A DNA stretch of 64,000 nucleotides from Dietzia sp. NCCP-2495 (GTDB taxonomy: Bacteria; Actinomycetota; Actinomycetes; Mycobacteriales; Mycobacteriaceae): contig NZ_BRVN01000011.1 in the NCBI RefSeq assembly GCF_026011735.1, forward strand, positions 31,569 to 95,568, given 5' to 3'. The translations under genes were made by a program, and so were the position numbers. The notes beneath the pieces were generated by a model, which did no database searches, had not been told where the DNA came from, and saw only the letters and a program-made list of their open reading frames with translations. Positions 15,456-24,884 of this stretch are shown piece after piece (the first letter of the stretch is position 1; every line of letters starts with the position of its first letter).

Positions 15456-17626
15456 CCTCGTTGCATCGCTGTGGTGACGGTGTCCGGGCGCAGGTCGAGA
15501 CGACGCAGCAGCTGAGCGTTGAGAGCAACGACGACCGTGGAGGCGGACATGAGGATGGCGCCGACGCCCATGGGCAGCACGAATCCGATCGGAGCCAACA
15601 CGCCGGCGGCCAGGGGCACGGCGGCGAGGTTGTAGCCGGCCGCCCACCACAGGTTCTGCTTCATCTTGCGGTAGCTCGCCCGGGACAGTTCGATGACCGA
15701 GAGCACAGAGCGGGGATCCGATGAGGCCAGGATGACCCCCGCGGAGCCGATCGCCACGTCGGTCCCGGCGCCGATGGCGATGCCCACATCGGCTTGGGCC
15801 AGTGCGGGCGCGTCGTTGACCCCGTCGCCGACCATGGCGACCTTCTTGCCTTCGGACTGCAGTTCGGCGACTTTGGCGGCCTTGTCTTCTGGCCGGACCC
15901 CGGCGAAGACCCGGTCGATGCCGAGTTCGGAGGCGACGGTGTCGGCCACGGCGCGAGCATCGCCGGTGATCATGACGACTTGAGCTCCGGCGGCATGCAG
16001 GGCGTCGACGGCGTCCCGGGATTCCGGCCGGATCTCGTCGGCCAGCCGCAGCGCGCCGATCACCCGGCCCTCGGCGAGGACGTGCAGGATGATCGCGCCC
16101 TCGTCTCGCCACTGGTCGGCGATGGGGAGTTCATCGCGTCCGTGCTGATCGAGCAGGTAGGGGCCGCCGACCTCGACCACGGTGCCGTCCACCGTGGCCT
16201 TCACGCCCACGGCCGGGGAGGAGGAGAAGTCGGTCGCCTTCGACACGGTCAGGTCGCGGGTCTGTGCGGCCCCGACCACGGCTCTGGCCAGCGGGTGCTC
16301 ACTGTCGGACTCGGCGGCTGCAGCCAGGGCAAGCACCTCGTTGGCGGTGTGCTCGTCTATTGATTCGATTCCGGTGACGGTGGGTTCGCCCTTGGTCAGG
16401 GTGCCGGTCTTGTCGAACAGGACGGCGTCGACGGTGCGCATCGACTCGAGCGCGAGGCGGTCCTTGATCAGCACCCCGCCGCGGGCGGCGCGTTCGGTAG
16501 CGATCGAGACCACCAGCGGAATCGCCAAACCCAGCGCGTGGGGGCAGGCGATCACCAGCACGGTGATCGTGCGCACCACACCCGCGTCCGGCAACCCGAG
16601 AACGCTCCAGATTATCGCGGTGATCACAGCCGATGCGAGGGCGAACCAGAACAACCAGCCGGCCGCGGTGTCAGCGATGCGCTGGGCCCGCGAGGAGGAT
16701 GCCTGTGCGTCGGACACCAGCTTCTGAATTCCGGCCAGAGCGGTGTCGTCCCCTGTCGCCGAGACCTTCACGCGCAGGCCGGAGTCAGTGGCCACGGTGC
16801 CTGCGACGACCTGCTCGCCGATGCCGCGGCGGATCGCCTTGGATTCGCCGGTGACCATGGATTCGTCCATGCTGGCCGAGCCGTCGATAATCGTGCCGTC
16901 GGCGGGAACAGAAGCACCGGGGCGGACGATCACCACGTCGCCGACCAGCAGATCGGCCGGTGCGACTGTCATCACGTCGTCGCCGTCGACCTTCTCGGCC
17001 TCATCAGGCAGCAGCGCCGCCAGAGAATCGAGTGCAGAGGTGGTGTGCGCCAGAGAACGCATCTCAATCCAGTGGCCCAGCAGCATGATGACCACCAGCA
17101 GCGCCAGTTCCCACCAGAAGTTCAGCTCATGATTCAGCAAACTCAGGCTTGCGCCCCAGGAGGCGATGAACGCCACGGTAATCGCCAAGCCGATGAGCAG
17201 CATCATGCCGGGCTGCCGAGCGCGAACCTCAGACACCGCGCCAGTCAGGAACGGCCGACCACCCCAGAGATAAATCACTGTGCCCAGGGCGGGGGAGACC
17301 CACCACACCCATCCGGCGTCGGGCAGCTGGTAACCGATGAGGTCGGCGAACATCTCGTTGAAGCCGACCACCGGCACCGCCAAGACGAGCATGATCCAGA
17401 ACAAACGTCGGAACTGCCCGACGTGGTCTGCGTGCCCCGCATGACCGCCATGGTCTTCATGGCCAGCGTGATGCTGCCCCGCATGGGCGTGGCCCGTCGT
17501 CTCCTGGGGCCCGTCCGGGTGATGGTGCTCAGCTACCGCCGTGTCTCGCTCGTTGAGGTGCCCGGCCGCGGCTCCGCCGGATCCGTGACTGTGGGCGTGG
17601 TCATGATGATCGTGCGACTGATTCAT
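15452..17626 (-). CDS. copB: CopB-type P1B copper ATPase
   Basis: P-type ATPase of 724 residues. A His-rich N terminus (HDHHDHAHSHG, then HAGQHHAGHEDHGGHAGHAD) replaces CxxC metal domains, and the membrane motif is ACPHALGLAIP (CPH, near residue 362), the mark of CopB-type P1B-3 pumps. DKTGTLTKGEPTVTG (phosphorylation Asp near 406), HPLARAV and [12 protein letters not shown] are intact. ATG 17626 has GGAAGGGA upstream and overlaps the stop of a Cys-rich small gene. It exports Cu(II)/Cu(I) or Ag(I). CsoR control from the box at 18390 is likely but that box is distant. Confidence 0.93.
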   Translation of the reverse strand: MNQSHDHHDHAHSHGSGGAAAGHLNERDTAVAEHHHPDGPQETTGHAHAGQHHAGHEDHGGHAGHADHVGQFRRLFWIMLVLAVPVVGFNEMFADLIGYQLPDAGWVWWVSPALGTVIYLWGGRPFLTGAVSEVRARQPGMMLLIGLAITVAFIASWGASLSLLNHELNFWWELALLVVIMLLGHWIEMRSLAHTTSALDSLAALLPDEAEKVDGDDVMTVAPADLLVGDVVIVRPGASVPADGTIIDGSASMDESMVTGESKAIRRGIGEQVVAGTVATDSGLRVKVSATGDDTALAGIQKLVSDAQASSSRAQRIADTAAGWLFWFALASAVITAIIWSVLGLPDAGVVRTITVLVIACPHALGLAIPLVVSIATERAARGGVLIKDRLALESMRTVDAVLFDKTGTLTKGEPTVTGIESIDEHTANEVLALAAAAESDSEHPLARAVVGAAQTRDLTVSKATDFSSSPAVGVKATVDGTVVEVGGPYLLDQHGRDELPIADQWRDEGAIILHVLAEGRVIGALRLADEIRPESRDAVDALHAAGAQVVMITGDARAVADTVASELGIDRVFAGVRPEDKAAKVAELQSEGKKVAMVGDGVNDAPALAQADVGIAIGAGTDVAIGSAGVILASSDPRSVLSVIELSRASYRKMKQNLWWAAGYNLAAVPLAAGVLAPIGFVLPMGVGAILMSASTVVVALNAQLLRRLDLRPDTVTTAMQRG

Positions 17627-17787
17627 TTGGTCCCTTCCGTCTTGTCCATTGCCACCTGGTTGGCGTGATCTTCGAGCGGCATGCGTCCGGCAGCTTCGAT
17701 ATGCAGGAGTTTCGAGGGAGTGAAACAGCAAGAACATGATTCCCTGACAGCGGTGAGCCCTAGCGCATGATGTGTTCTAGGGGTCAT
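17623..17787 (-). CDS. Small Cys-rich peptide coupled to copB
   Basis: Open frame of 54 residues beginning TPRTHHALGLTAVRESCSCC after its Met, then LEDHANQVAMDKTEGTK. A CSCC cluster near residues 18-21 and nearby His suggest metal binding. The Shine-Dalgarno GGGAAGAG precedes the ATG at 17787, and the stop overlaps the copB start (ATGA), so translation is coupled. I know no named family. It may be a decayed copper chaperone or a short metal-responsive leader. Confidence 0.5.
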   Translation of the reverse strand: MTPRTHHALGLTAVRESCSCCFTPSKLLHIEAAGRMPLEDHANQVAMDKTEGTK

Positions 17788-18389
17788 GGACATCTCTTCC
17801 CGTGGGGCCAAGTAGCAGTTGCTCCGGGCCACGAGCCGATACCGCCGCAGGGTATCGAATCGTGCTGACATCTGTGCTCGGCCGACCACGTTCGTGACAC
17901 CGCCCATCCCAGGATCGCCGTTCCCGTCGGTGATGACGCACGTCCTGGCGTTCTGGGGTCCGGCCGACAGTCAGGATCGTGGGTGAGCCAGCGGATTGTG
18001 GTGGAGATTGTGTGAAGGTTTGCTCAAGATGTTCGTCAGGGGAGTGGTTCGGGCTGGCGCCACGATGATGGCGGCTCCCTTCTAGGGCGCTCGGAACGAT
18101 GGAAGCACCCTCCGCCGCTGCTGGTCTTTCGGGCGCCCAAGGGCGTGGGCCAGGGTGAGCTGCCTTTGGCCCGACTCCGTAGCCACATTGCTCGAACCCG
18201 AAGGCTTTTTCGGTGACGACCTGCGGTGATGGCCTGGGACGATTGGAACAACCGGGTTGCCAGCCCGGGATAGGGCCCGCGAGTTCGTCGAGCTAACCGG
18301 CGGCGTCGACCGGATCCTGAATCGATCAGATGTCATGTTCTCTTCTGGTTTCTGCCGTGCGAGTTCATTGGCTTTCCCACCCGCAAACT
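17788..18389. other. Leader region between the CsoR box and the copB operon
   Basis: About 600 bases separate the CsoR box at 18390 from the first copB-operon gene. The only candidate gene is the weak frame at 18082-18336. The GC content is lower near 17990-18070. It may be an untranslated leader or a decayed gene. Confidence 0.4.
18082..18336 (-). CDS. Doubtful 84-aa basic protein downstream of a CsoR box
   Basis: Open frame opening with a Met and TSDRFRIRSTPPVSSTNSRA, very basic and Ser/Pro-rich, with no domain or signal. An AGAAGAG site precedes the ATG, and the CsoR box lies 54 bases upstream, so it would be the first gene transcribed toward copB. Composition is unlike a folded protein, and it could be noncoding. 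Confidence 0.25.
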   Translation of the reverse strand: MTSDRFRIRSTPPVSSTNSRALSRAGNPVVPIVPGHHRRSSPKKPSGSSNVATESGQRQLTLAHALGRPKDQQRRRVLPSFRAP

Positions 18390-18406
18390 ATACCCCAACG
18401 GGGTAT
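18390..18406. promoter_or_regulatory. CsoR-type operator (7-3-7)
   Basis: ATACCCC-AAC-GGGGTAT, a perfect inverted repeat of the kind bound by CsoR repressors. It matches the box before copZ at 21606. It lies beyond the csoR stop and so most likely serves the minus-strand transcript toward copB-cueP. Confidence 0.75.
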
Positions 18407-18507
18407 GTTGGTGAGGCGTGTTCACCGAATTTCGGGGCTCGGCTACATCCGCGAAGCATCCTGCTCGCGACCTTGCCGGGGCCTCCCATGCACCTACCCG
18501 CCCCCGT

Positions 18508-18864
18508 TTAGCGGGAGAAGCGGGCGATGGCGTCGGCCACTTCCTTGAATTTGATCTCTGCGGCCTCGTCGGACTCGTTCACTGCGTCGGCGACGCAGTG
18601 GCGCATGTGGTCGTCGAGCAGGCCGAGGGCGACGTTGCGCAGTGCGGAATTGATGGCGCTGACCTGGGTGAGGATGTCGATGCAGTACTGCTCCTCATCG
18701 ATCATGCGGTGGATGCCCCGCACCTGGCCCTCGATCCGCTTGAGCCGGGCCTTGTAGCGGTCCTTTTCCTTCATGTAGCCGTGGTGACTGTGGGTCTCGC
18801 AGCCAGCGGCTTCGGCATCGTGCTCGGCTGCAGGGTCGATGGCGAGGTCCGGGGTATCCGTCAT
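18508..18864 (-). CDS. csoR: Copper-sensing repressor CsoR
   Basis: All-helical DUF156 repressor of 118 residues that leaves DNA on binding Cu(I). The ligand set is present: Cys in [11 protein letters not shown], then His and Cys in DDHMRHCV (C-H-C fingerprint). A His/Cys-containing N-terminal extension (GCETHSHHG) precedes [17 protein letters not shown]. The ATG overlaps the copA stop (ATGA), so csoR is the last gene of copZ-copA-csoR and is autoregulated through the box at 21606. Boxes at 18390 and 50690 extend its likely regulon. Confidence 0.95.
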   Translation of the reverse strand: MTDTPDLAIDPAAEHDAEAAGCETHSHHGYMKEKDRYKARLKRIEGQVRGIHRMIDEEQYCIDILTQVSAINSALRNVALGLLDDHMRHCVADAVNESDEAAEIKFKEVADAIARFSR

Positions 18865-21233
18865 GACTGGCTCCTGGTCTGGTCGTGGTTGGGGGTCGCG
18901 TGGCTTGAGGTGAACCCGCGCAGGCGTAGGGAGTTGGTCACCACGAACACACTCGAGAACGCCATTGCGACGCCTGCGAGCATGGGATTGAGCAGTCCGA
19001 TCGCAGCGACGGGGATCAGTGCGACGTTGTAGGCGAACGCCCAGAATAGGTTGCCCTTGATGGTGCCCAGGGTCCGGCGTGACAGCCTGATCGCGTCCAC
19101 GGCGGATCGCAGGTCGTCGTTCATCAGAGTGATGTCGGAGGCTTCGATCGCCACGTCCGTGCCGGCGCCCATCGCCAGTCCGAGCTCGGCCCGGGCGAGA
19201 GCTGCCGCGTCGTTGACGCCGTCGCCGACCATGGCGACGTTCTTGCCCTTGGCCTGCAGTTTCTCGATCTGGGCGACCTTGTCGTGGGGCATGACCTCGG
19301 CGATCACGTTGGCCGGATCAATGCCGACCTCGCTGGCCACGACACGTGCGGCTCCGGCGTTGTCGCCGGTGAGTAGCCACGGGGTCAATCCGAGAGCTTT
19401 GAGTCCGGCTACCGCCTCGGCGGAGGTGGGCTTGACGGTGTCGCGGACGGTGATCACGCCCGCGACGGTGCCGTCGATCTGGGCGACCACAGGGGTGCCG
19501 CCCTGCTTCTGGGCATCGTCGAACGCGGTCCGCAGGTCCGCCGGCAGGGAGCCCTCAGGGCGACCAATGGTCACCACGGCACCGTCGACGGTGCCCGTGA
19601 CGCCACGGCCTGCAGTATTGGTGAACCCGGTGACCTCCGGCAGAATGACGGATCCGGCCTCCCTGTCGGCCACGGGGCCCTCGCCCGCCAGACTCTTTGC
19701 ACCCTCGCGGGCGATGGCCTGGGCGATCGGGTGCTCGGACGCGGCCTCCACCGCAGCGGCCTTGACCAGCAGATCCGTCCGGTCGAATCCGGCGGCAGTG
19801 GTGACCTGGCTGACGGACATCACTCCGGAGGTGACGGTGCCGGTCTTGTCCATGACGATGGTGTCGACGCGCCGGGTGGACTCTAGGACCTCGGGCCCCT
19901 TGATGAGCAGTCCCATCTGGGCGCCGCGGCCGGTACCGACCAGGAGTGCGGTGGGAGTGGCCAGGCCCAGTGCGCACGGGCAGGCGATGATGAGCACGGC
20001 CACGGCGGCGGTGAACGCGGTGGCCAGTCCCGCTCCCACCACAAACAAGTGCACGAGCAGGGTGATGATCGCGATGACGATCACGATGGGCACGAAGACC
20101 TGCGAGATGCGGTCGACCAGTCGTTGGACCGGGGCCTTCTTGGACTGCGCCTCGGTGACCAGCTTGGCCATCTGGGACAGTGTGGTGTTCTCGCCCGTGC
20201 GGGTGACCTCGATCAGCAGTCTTCCCGAGGTGTTCATGGTTGCGCCGGTCACCGTGGAGCCGGACGTGACCTCAACCGGGACGGATTCGCCGGTGAGCAT
20301 GGACTCGTCGATCGCGGACGAACCCTCGGTGACGCGACCGTCGGTGGCGATCTTTTCGCCCGGGCGCACCACGACGATGTCGCCGACCTTCAACTGACCC
20401 ACGGGGATGCGGACCTCGACGCCGTCGCGGAGGACGGCGGCGTCCTTGGCTCCCATGTCGAGGAGCGCCTTGAGTGCGGCGGAGGACTGCCCCTTGGCCT
20501 TGGTTTCAAACCAGCGGCCCAGCAGCAGGAAGGAGATCACCACGGCGGCGGTCTCCAGATAGATCTCGTCCATCGTGGAGTTTGTGGGCAGCAGATGCAC
20601 TTCCATGGTCATGCCGGGCATGCCGGCGTTGCCGAGGAACAGTGCCCACAGTGACCAGAGGTAGGCGGCCGCCGTGCCCATCGAGACCAGGGTGTCCATG
20701 GTGAACGAGCCGTGCCGCAGGTTGGCGAGGGTGGCCTTGTGGAAGGGTGCGCCTCCCCAGAAGAAGATGGGGGTGACCATGGTCAGCACGGCCCACTGCC
20801 AATTGGTGAACTGCAGTGCCGGGATCATGCTCAGCAAGACCACCGGGACCGTGAGTGCAGCCGAGACAATCAGACGGTGTTTGAGGTCTGCGGTCTCGCG
20901 TTCCCTGGCCTCCTCGATCTGGTCTCGGGGACCGGTGCCGCCACCTGCGGAAGTTGCGTCCACAGCCTCGCCGTCGTCATTCTTCATCGTGAACGCGTCG
21001 TATCCCGCACCGCGCACGGTCTCGATGAGCGCGTCCGTGTCGACCTTGCTCGGGTCGAAGGAGATGGACGCGGACTCGGTGGCGAAGTTGACCGTGGCGT
21101 CCACCCCGTCGAGCTTGTTGAGCTTGCGCTCGACCCGCCCCGAGCACGAAGTGCAGGTCATGCCCGTGACGCCCAGATCTATGTCGATCAGATCCACCGC
21201 GGGGTGCATCTGGGAGGGTTGAGTCTGGGTCAT
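18861..21233 (-). CDS. copA: Cu(I)-exporting P1B-1 ATPase
   Basis: Copper exporter of 790 residues. One N-terminal heavy-metal domain carries [10 protein letters not shown] (Cys27, Cys30). Membrane helices follow, with the ion motif [15 protein letters not shown] near residue 416, the phosphorylation motif [10 protein letters not shown] near 461, EHPIAQAI in the nucleotide domain and [12 protein letters not shown] near 666. Copper probably arrives from CopZ, encoded just upstream. It shares a transcript with copZ and csoR and overlaps csoR by four bases. Confidence 0.96.
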   Translation of the reverse strand: MTQTQPSQMHPAVDLIDIDLGVTGMTCTSCSGRVERKLNKLDGVDATVNFATESASISFDPSKVDTDALIETVRGAGYDAFTMKNDDGEAVDATSAGGGTGPRDQIEEARERETADLKHRLIVSAALTVPVVLLSMIPALQFTNWQWAVLTMVTPIFFWGGAPFHKATLANLRHGSFTMDTLVSMGTAAAYLWSLWALFLGNAGMPGMTMEVHLLPTNSTMDEIYLETAAVVISFLLLGRWFETKAKGQSSAALKALLDMGAKDAAVLRDGVEVRIPVGQLKVGDIVVVRPGEKIATDGRVTEGSSAIDESMLTGESVPVEVTSGSTVTGATMNTSGRLLIEVTRTGENTTLSQMAKLVTEAQSKKAPVQRLVDRISQVFVPIVIVIAIITLLVHLFVVGAGLATAFTAAVAVLIIACPCALGLATPTALLVGTGRGAQMGLLIKGPEVLESTRRVDTIVMDKTGTVTSGVMSVSQVTTAAGFDRTDLLVKAAAVEAASEHPIAQAIAREGAKSLAGEGPVADREAGSVILPEVTGFTNTAGRGVTGTVDGAVVTIGRPEGSLPADLRTAFDDAQKQGGTPVVAQIDGTVAGVITVRDTVKPTSAEAVAGLKALGLTPWLLTGDNAGAARVVASEVGIDPANVIAEVMPHDKVAQIEKLQAKGKNVAMVGDGVNDAAALARAELGLAMGAGTDVAIEASDITLMNDDLRSAVDAIRLSRRTLGTIKGNLFWAFAYNVALIPVAAIGLLNPMLAGVAMAFSSVFVVTNSLRLRGFTSSHATPNHDQTRSQS

Positions 21234-21319
21234 CGAGGATCAATCCTTCACGGTGAACGGGTGGTGTGCTCGGGGCCAGGGATCTCGCCAGCTGCTGGGG
21301 CTGGCGAGATCGCTTCGCG

Positions 21320-21529
21320 TCAAGAGGTGACGGTGTAGCCGGCTTCCTTGACGGCCGCGACGACCTGCTCGTCGGTGAAGCCCTCGCCGGAGACCGACAC
21401 CGTTCCGGTCTTGCTCGAGGCCTCCACCATGGAGACGCCCGCGATTTCGCCGACTTCCTCCTTGACCGACGACTCACAGTGTCCGCAGGTCATGCCCTGG
21501 ACGGTGTACTCCTTGGTGCTGGTAGCCAT
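21320..21529 (-). CDS. copZ: Copper chaperone CopZ
   Basis: Heavy-metal-associated protein of 69 residues with the Cu(I) motif QGMTCGHCESSV and the ferredoxin-like fold pattern ending FTDEQVVAAVKEAGYTV. It delivers Cu(I) to CopA and possibly to CsoR. ATG 21529 has GGAAGGAG upstream. It is the first gene of the copZ-copA-csoR operon, 77 bases after a CsoR box. A second copy with a Cys-rich tail lies at 50758. Confidence 0.95.
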   Translation of the reverse strand: MATSTKEYTVQGMTCGHCESSVKEEVGEIAGVSMVEASSKTGTVSVSGEGFTDEQVVAAVKEAGYTVTS

Positions 21530-21605
21530 GACGGCTCCTTCCGTTGACGGGTGTAGTTCGTTGAGACATCCGATGGCTCGGATCAATCCGAACACCAATG
21601 AATCT

Positions 21606-21622
21606 ATACCCCGTAGGGGTAT
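21606..21622. promoter_or_regulatory. CsoR-type operator before copZ-copA-csoR
   Basis: Perfect 7-3-7 inverted repeat ATACCCC-GTA-GGGGTAT, 77 bases before the copZ start. The next 285 bases to the left end of the transpeptidase gene hold no supported gene. Confidence 0.8.
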
Positions 21623-21906
21623 TGGTCAAGGGTGATGTTCGCTTGTGTCCGCGGCTCACTCCGCCTGCACTCTGATCGCCCGGACGCCGTATGGATTGAC
21701 CAGTAGGCGGGCGCAAGAGCCGTGGCGGCAAGGTCTTTGGAAGCGCGGAGACGAGCTCACCGTGCTGGCGGTGCAGCGCGAACCAGGCCCTTGCCGCCGC
21801 AGTCGAGCAGTTCGTCATAGAGACGGGCGACGCGTATTAACGCAGGCCAACACCCGGCCATGTCTGTATCCGCAACCAATTGTTCGGAACCCTGGCCGAG
21901 GGCCTC

Positions 21907-23121
21907 TTAGGCTAGGTCGGCATTTCCAGCACGCCAGGTTTCCCACGGGATGTTCCAGTCGCCCAGCCCGTCGGTCCCGGGAAGCGTCGGTCCGACGGTA
22001 TTGATGACCTTGACCACGTCGCCCCGGTTGCTGCTGTTCTGGAACGACTTGGCGTAGGCGTCGGTGACATTGATACAGCCGTTACTGACGTTGGTGAAGC
22101 CCTGTTGTTCAACGGACCATGGGGCGGCATGGACGTAGATCCCGCTGTAGGACATCTGGGTGGCCCAGTTGACTGAAAGCCGGTAGCCGTCGGCCGAGTC
22201 GACCGGCACACCAAACGTCGATGAATCCATGATGAGCGATTCGTATCGGTCGCCGATGTAGTAGGTGCCGTTCGGGGTGGGTGTCGATGCCTTTCCTAGT
22301 GAGACCGGGCTACTGCTGACGACCTCGCCATTGATTCGGGTCGTCATTGTCTTGGTGTTGTCGTCGATCGTGGTGATGACCTCGTCGCCGATCGTGAAGT
22401 TGCTGTTTGCGTCCTGGGCTCCGTAAAGGCCTTCGCCCATATCGGTGCCGTAGATGTTGACGTCGACGTCGACCTCGGTGCCCGGTGCCCAGAATTCGGC
22501 GGGGCGCCAGCGAACCTCCGAGGGCGACACCCAGTAGAAGGCTCCTTCGACGGCGGGGGTCGTGGTGACCTCGATGGCGTCCTGGACGGCCTTACGGTCG
22601 CCGACGGCGGACTCGAAACGCACCGCGACCGGCTGCGCGATACCTACCGTGTGGCCCTGACCGGTCACCAGGCTCGCGCTGGTGGTCGAGTTCGGGACCA
22701 CGGTGCTGAACGAGGACGAGTCTGTAATCGTCTCACCGTCGTCGTTAGTAGCGCTCGCCTCGATCGAGTAATCCCGGTTGTAGCCCAGAGTCTCGGTGGT
22801 GCGCCACTGGGAGCGTTCCGCGTTGAACTCGCCTTCGACCTCGCGGCCTTCTTCGTTTGTGACCGTGACATCGTCGAACGCACCGTCTGTCACATCCAAG
22901 ACGATCGGTTCCCGCGGCGTCGCGGCCACTGTCCCATCTTCGAACGAGGTGTGAATGACGGCCGCAGCGGCGGGGGCTTCTTTCGGTGCAGCGGCCGTCG
23001 AGGTGTCCTCGGTATCTCCGATCGTGCACGCGCTCAGCCCTACTGCGGCCACCAAGGCCACCGCGACCGAGGCAAGCCGTTTCGCCGGTGTGCGCTCTGG
23101 TGCGGCTCCGCCTGCGAGCAT
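21907..23121 (-). CDS. L,D-transpeptidase lipoprotein
   Basis: Cell-wall crosslinking enzyme of 404 residues making 3-3 peptide bridges. With the start at 23121 (AGGAAAGAAG upstream) it has a lipoprotein signal ending LSAC (Cys32), Ig-like domains as in LdtMt2 around 80-260, and a YkuD catalytic domain with YVHAAPW and the active site NVSNGCINVTDAYAKSF (SNGC in place of the usual SHGC). It resembles the mycobacterial Ldt family. An ATG at 23181 would bury the signal peptide. Its place in a copper region may reflect copper inhibition of L,D-transpeptidases, which is known for the family; the link is inference. Confidence 0.9.
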   Translation of the reverse strand: MLAGGAAPERTPAKRLASVAVALVAAVGLSACTIGDTEDTSTAAAPKEAPAAAAVIHTSFEDGTVAATPREPIVLDVTDGAFDDVTVTNEEGREVEGEFNAERSQWRTTETLGYNRDYSIEASATNDDGETITDSSSFSTVVPNSTTSASLVTGQGHTVGIAQPVAVRFESAVGDRKAVQDAIEVTTTPAVEGAFYWVSPSEVRWRPAEFWAPGTEVDVDVNIYGTDMGEGLYGAQDANSNFTIGDEVITTIDDNTKTMTTRINGEVVSSSPVSLGKASTPTPNGTYYIGDRYESLIMDSSTFGVPVDSADGYRLSVNWATQMSYSGIYVHAAPWSVEQQGFTNVSNGCINVTDAYAKSFQNSSNRGDVVKVINTVGPTLPGTDGLGDWNIPWETWRAGNADLA

Positions 23122-23222
23122 CGCTTCTTTCCTCACCACTTCTCCCTCGAGTTCGTATGCGTTCTGACCGGTAGTTTCCATTCCGTCTTCGGTCGGCCTT
23201 GGTTTGCGCCGCCGACGACGTT

Positions 23223-24065
23223 TCAGGGAATCGTTAATGTATGAAATGACCGTCCATCAGCAGCGTAGGCAGTGTCCTGGTCCGCGGCGATGATGGCTTC
23301 GACATCACCGACAACTGGTCCCTGCTGCCACTCATCGTCGTTGACGTTCTTGCGCCAGGCGGTGCCGTCGGTATCGATCCCCCAGAGGGTGCCGTCTTCG
23401 GCTGCAGATATCAGCAGGAGTTCGGGAGCAGCTGGTACTGATGCGAATGTGCGCCCGATGTCGGTGCTGAGTTGTAGGCCTCCTGCGGTTGTGGCCCAGA
23501 TGCCCTCGTCGGTAATCGCCAATGCTCTCGCGGCTATCTCGATGCCGTCGGTCCAACTGACGCCCGAGTCGGTGGACGTTCGAATTCCGTTGGCGGTGTC
23601 GAATCCGACAAGGGTGTTTCCGTCAGTGGTCAGGGCGTGAAAGTCGACTTCGCCGGAGAGGGATTTCGTCGCCCACGACTGGCCGCCGTCGACACTCTCG
23701 ATGAGTCCGAGAGGATTGGGGGCGGAGCTTGACGGGCCGGGATGGCCCGAGGCGTAGAGGTTATCCGTCCCGGGCGCGCCTGTGAGCCCCATGAAGTCGT
23801 CGTCGGCGTCGCCGACGCGGGTGGTCGCACCATCGGGGTTGAGGACGAAAAGCCCCGTATGCGTGCCGGCCAGCACCCTTCCCTCAGCATCGAGGTGGAG
23901 TCCGTGCACATGGTCAAGCGCGGGTGTTAATGCGGTGCCGACCGTCGATGAGGCGTCCCCGGATTCGGGTGCTGGCGTCTGCTGCGGGCTTGAACACGCG
24001 GTCGCGGTGAGAGCCGATGCAAGGATGGCTATTGGGGTCCAGGCCCGCTTTCGGTGCGAAAGCAT
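23223..24065 (-). CDS. BNR-repeat lipoprotein (F510_1955-type)
   Basis: Exported lipoprotein of 280 residues with lipobox ATAC (Cys24). The mature part is a beta-propeller with BNR/sialidase-like repeats: DHVHGLHLDAEGRVLAGTH, LIESVDGGQSWATKSL, TSTDSGVSWTDG and LSTDIGRTFASV (SxDxGxxW type). Genes of this sort often sit beside DUF305 proteins and multicopper oxidases in actinobacterial copper clusters. No catalytic activity can be assigned. A 12-bp hairpin separates it from the DUF305 gene upstream, so read-through or its own promoter is needed. Confidence 0.75.
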   Translation of the reverse strand: MLSHRKRAWTPIAILASALTATACSSPQQTPAPESGDASSTVGTALTPALDHVHGLHLDAEGRVLAGTHTGLFVLNPDGATTRVGDADDDFMGLTGAPGTDNLYASGHPGPSSSAPNPLGLIESVDGGQSWATKSLSGEVDFHALTTDGNTLVGFDTANGIRTSTDSGVSWTDGIEIAARALAITDEGIWATTAGGLQLSTDIGRTFASVPAAPELLLISAAEDGTLWGIDTDGTAWRKNVNDDEWQQGPVVGDVEAIIAADQDTAYAADGRSFHTLTIP

Positions 24066-24122
24066 GAGTGCGTATCTCGTTTCTGGCAGGGACAAGAAAA
24101 TGTGTTGATGTCCAGACGGTCT

Positions 24123-24155
24123 CCGGCGGGGTCGGACTGCCATCGACCCCGCCGG
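24123..24155 (-). terminator. Strong hairpin after the DUF305 gene
   Basis: Perfect 12-bp stem CCGGCGGGGTCG / CGACCCCGCCGG around a short loop, 20 bases past the DUF305 stop. There is no U-run on the minus-strand side. Confidence 0.55.
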
Positions 24156-24175
24156 GAATGCGAGCCTTCGTTTTT

Positions 24176-24829
24176 TTACATGGAGTCGAGCATCTGCTGC
24201 ATGGTGTCGATTTCCTGCTGCTGGGTGTCGATGATGGTTTGCGCCAGATCGACAGCCGGCGGGTACGTGCCGTTCTCCACCTGGTCTTCGGCCATGGCCA
24301 CGGCACCTTCGTGGTGGGCGATCATCTGGTTAAGGAACAACTCGGCAGCCTCAGGGCCGGGAGCGTCGGACAACTGCTGCAAGTCCTCATCGGAGAGCAT
24401 GCCCTCCATCTGCGCCATGTCATGGTCACCGCCCATGTCCATGTCCATGTCCATGCCTTCGGGCTGCGTCGGCTCGCCCCACTGCTCAAGCCAGTCGGTC
24501 AGCTGCGCGATCTCGGGCCCCTGGGCCGCCTTGATCTCCTCGGCCAGCGAGGTGACGTCGGCGGGGACATCATCCTTGGACAAGATGATGTCGCTCATCT
24601 CGATGGCTTGCTCATGGTGGGGGATCATCATCTGGGCGAACATCACGTCAGCCTCGGAATGCTGAGCTGATTCCTCTGCCTGCTCGGTGGTCGAACTCCC
24701 GCTGGTCGCAGTGGTCTCGACGGCGGTCGTGGTCTCGCTGGCCGTGTCGGTCTCGTCGCTGGTGCAGGCGGACAGCCCCAGCAGGACCGCGGCGGCAGCG
24801 GCGGTCATCACAAGCTTCTTTCGATTCAT
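24176..24829 (-). CDS. DUF305 copper-region lipoprotein
   Basis: Lipoprotein of 217 residues (Cys22 in LLGLSAC). It has two DUF305 four-helix halves, each with the family motif: FAQMMIPHHEQAIEMSDIIL and FLNQMIAHHEGAVAMAEDQV. Between them is a Met/Asp segment, EGMDMDMDMGGDHDMAQMEG, suited to binding Cu(I)/Cu(II). DUF305 proteins are recurrent partners of multicopper oxidases. It follows the oxidase gene by 55 bases and is probably cotranscribed with it. Confidence 0.9.
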   Translation of the reverse strand: MNRKKLVMTAAAAAVLLGLSACTSDETDTASETTTAVETTATSGSSTTEQAEESAQHSEADVMFAQMMIPHHEQAIEMSDIILSKDDVPADVTSLAEEIKAAQGPEIAQLTDWLEQWGEPTQPEGMDMDMDMGGDHDMAQMEGMLSDEDLQQLSDAPGPEAAELFLNQMIAHHEGAVAMAEDQVENGTYPPAVDLAQTIIDTQQQEIDTMQQMLDSM

Positions 24830-24884
24830 CTGGGTTCCCTTTCTTCTGCGGACTTTCGGGCCCGCGAGTGGATCACCTTGCCGG

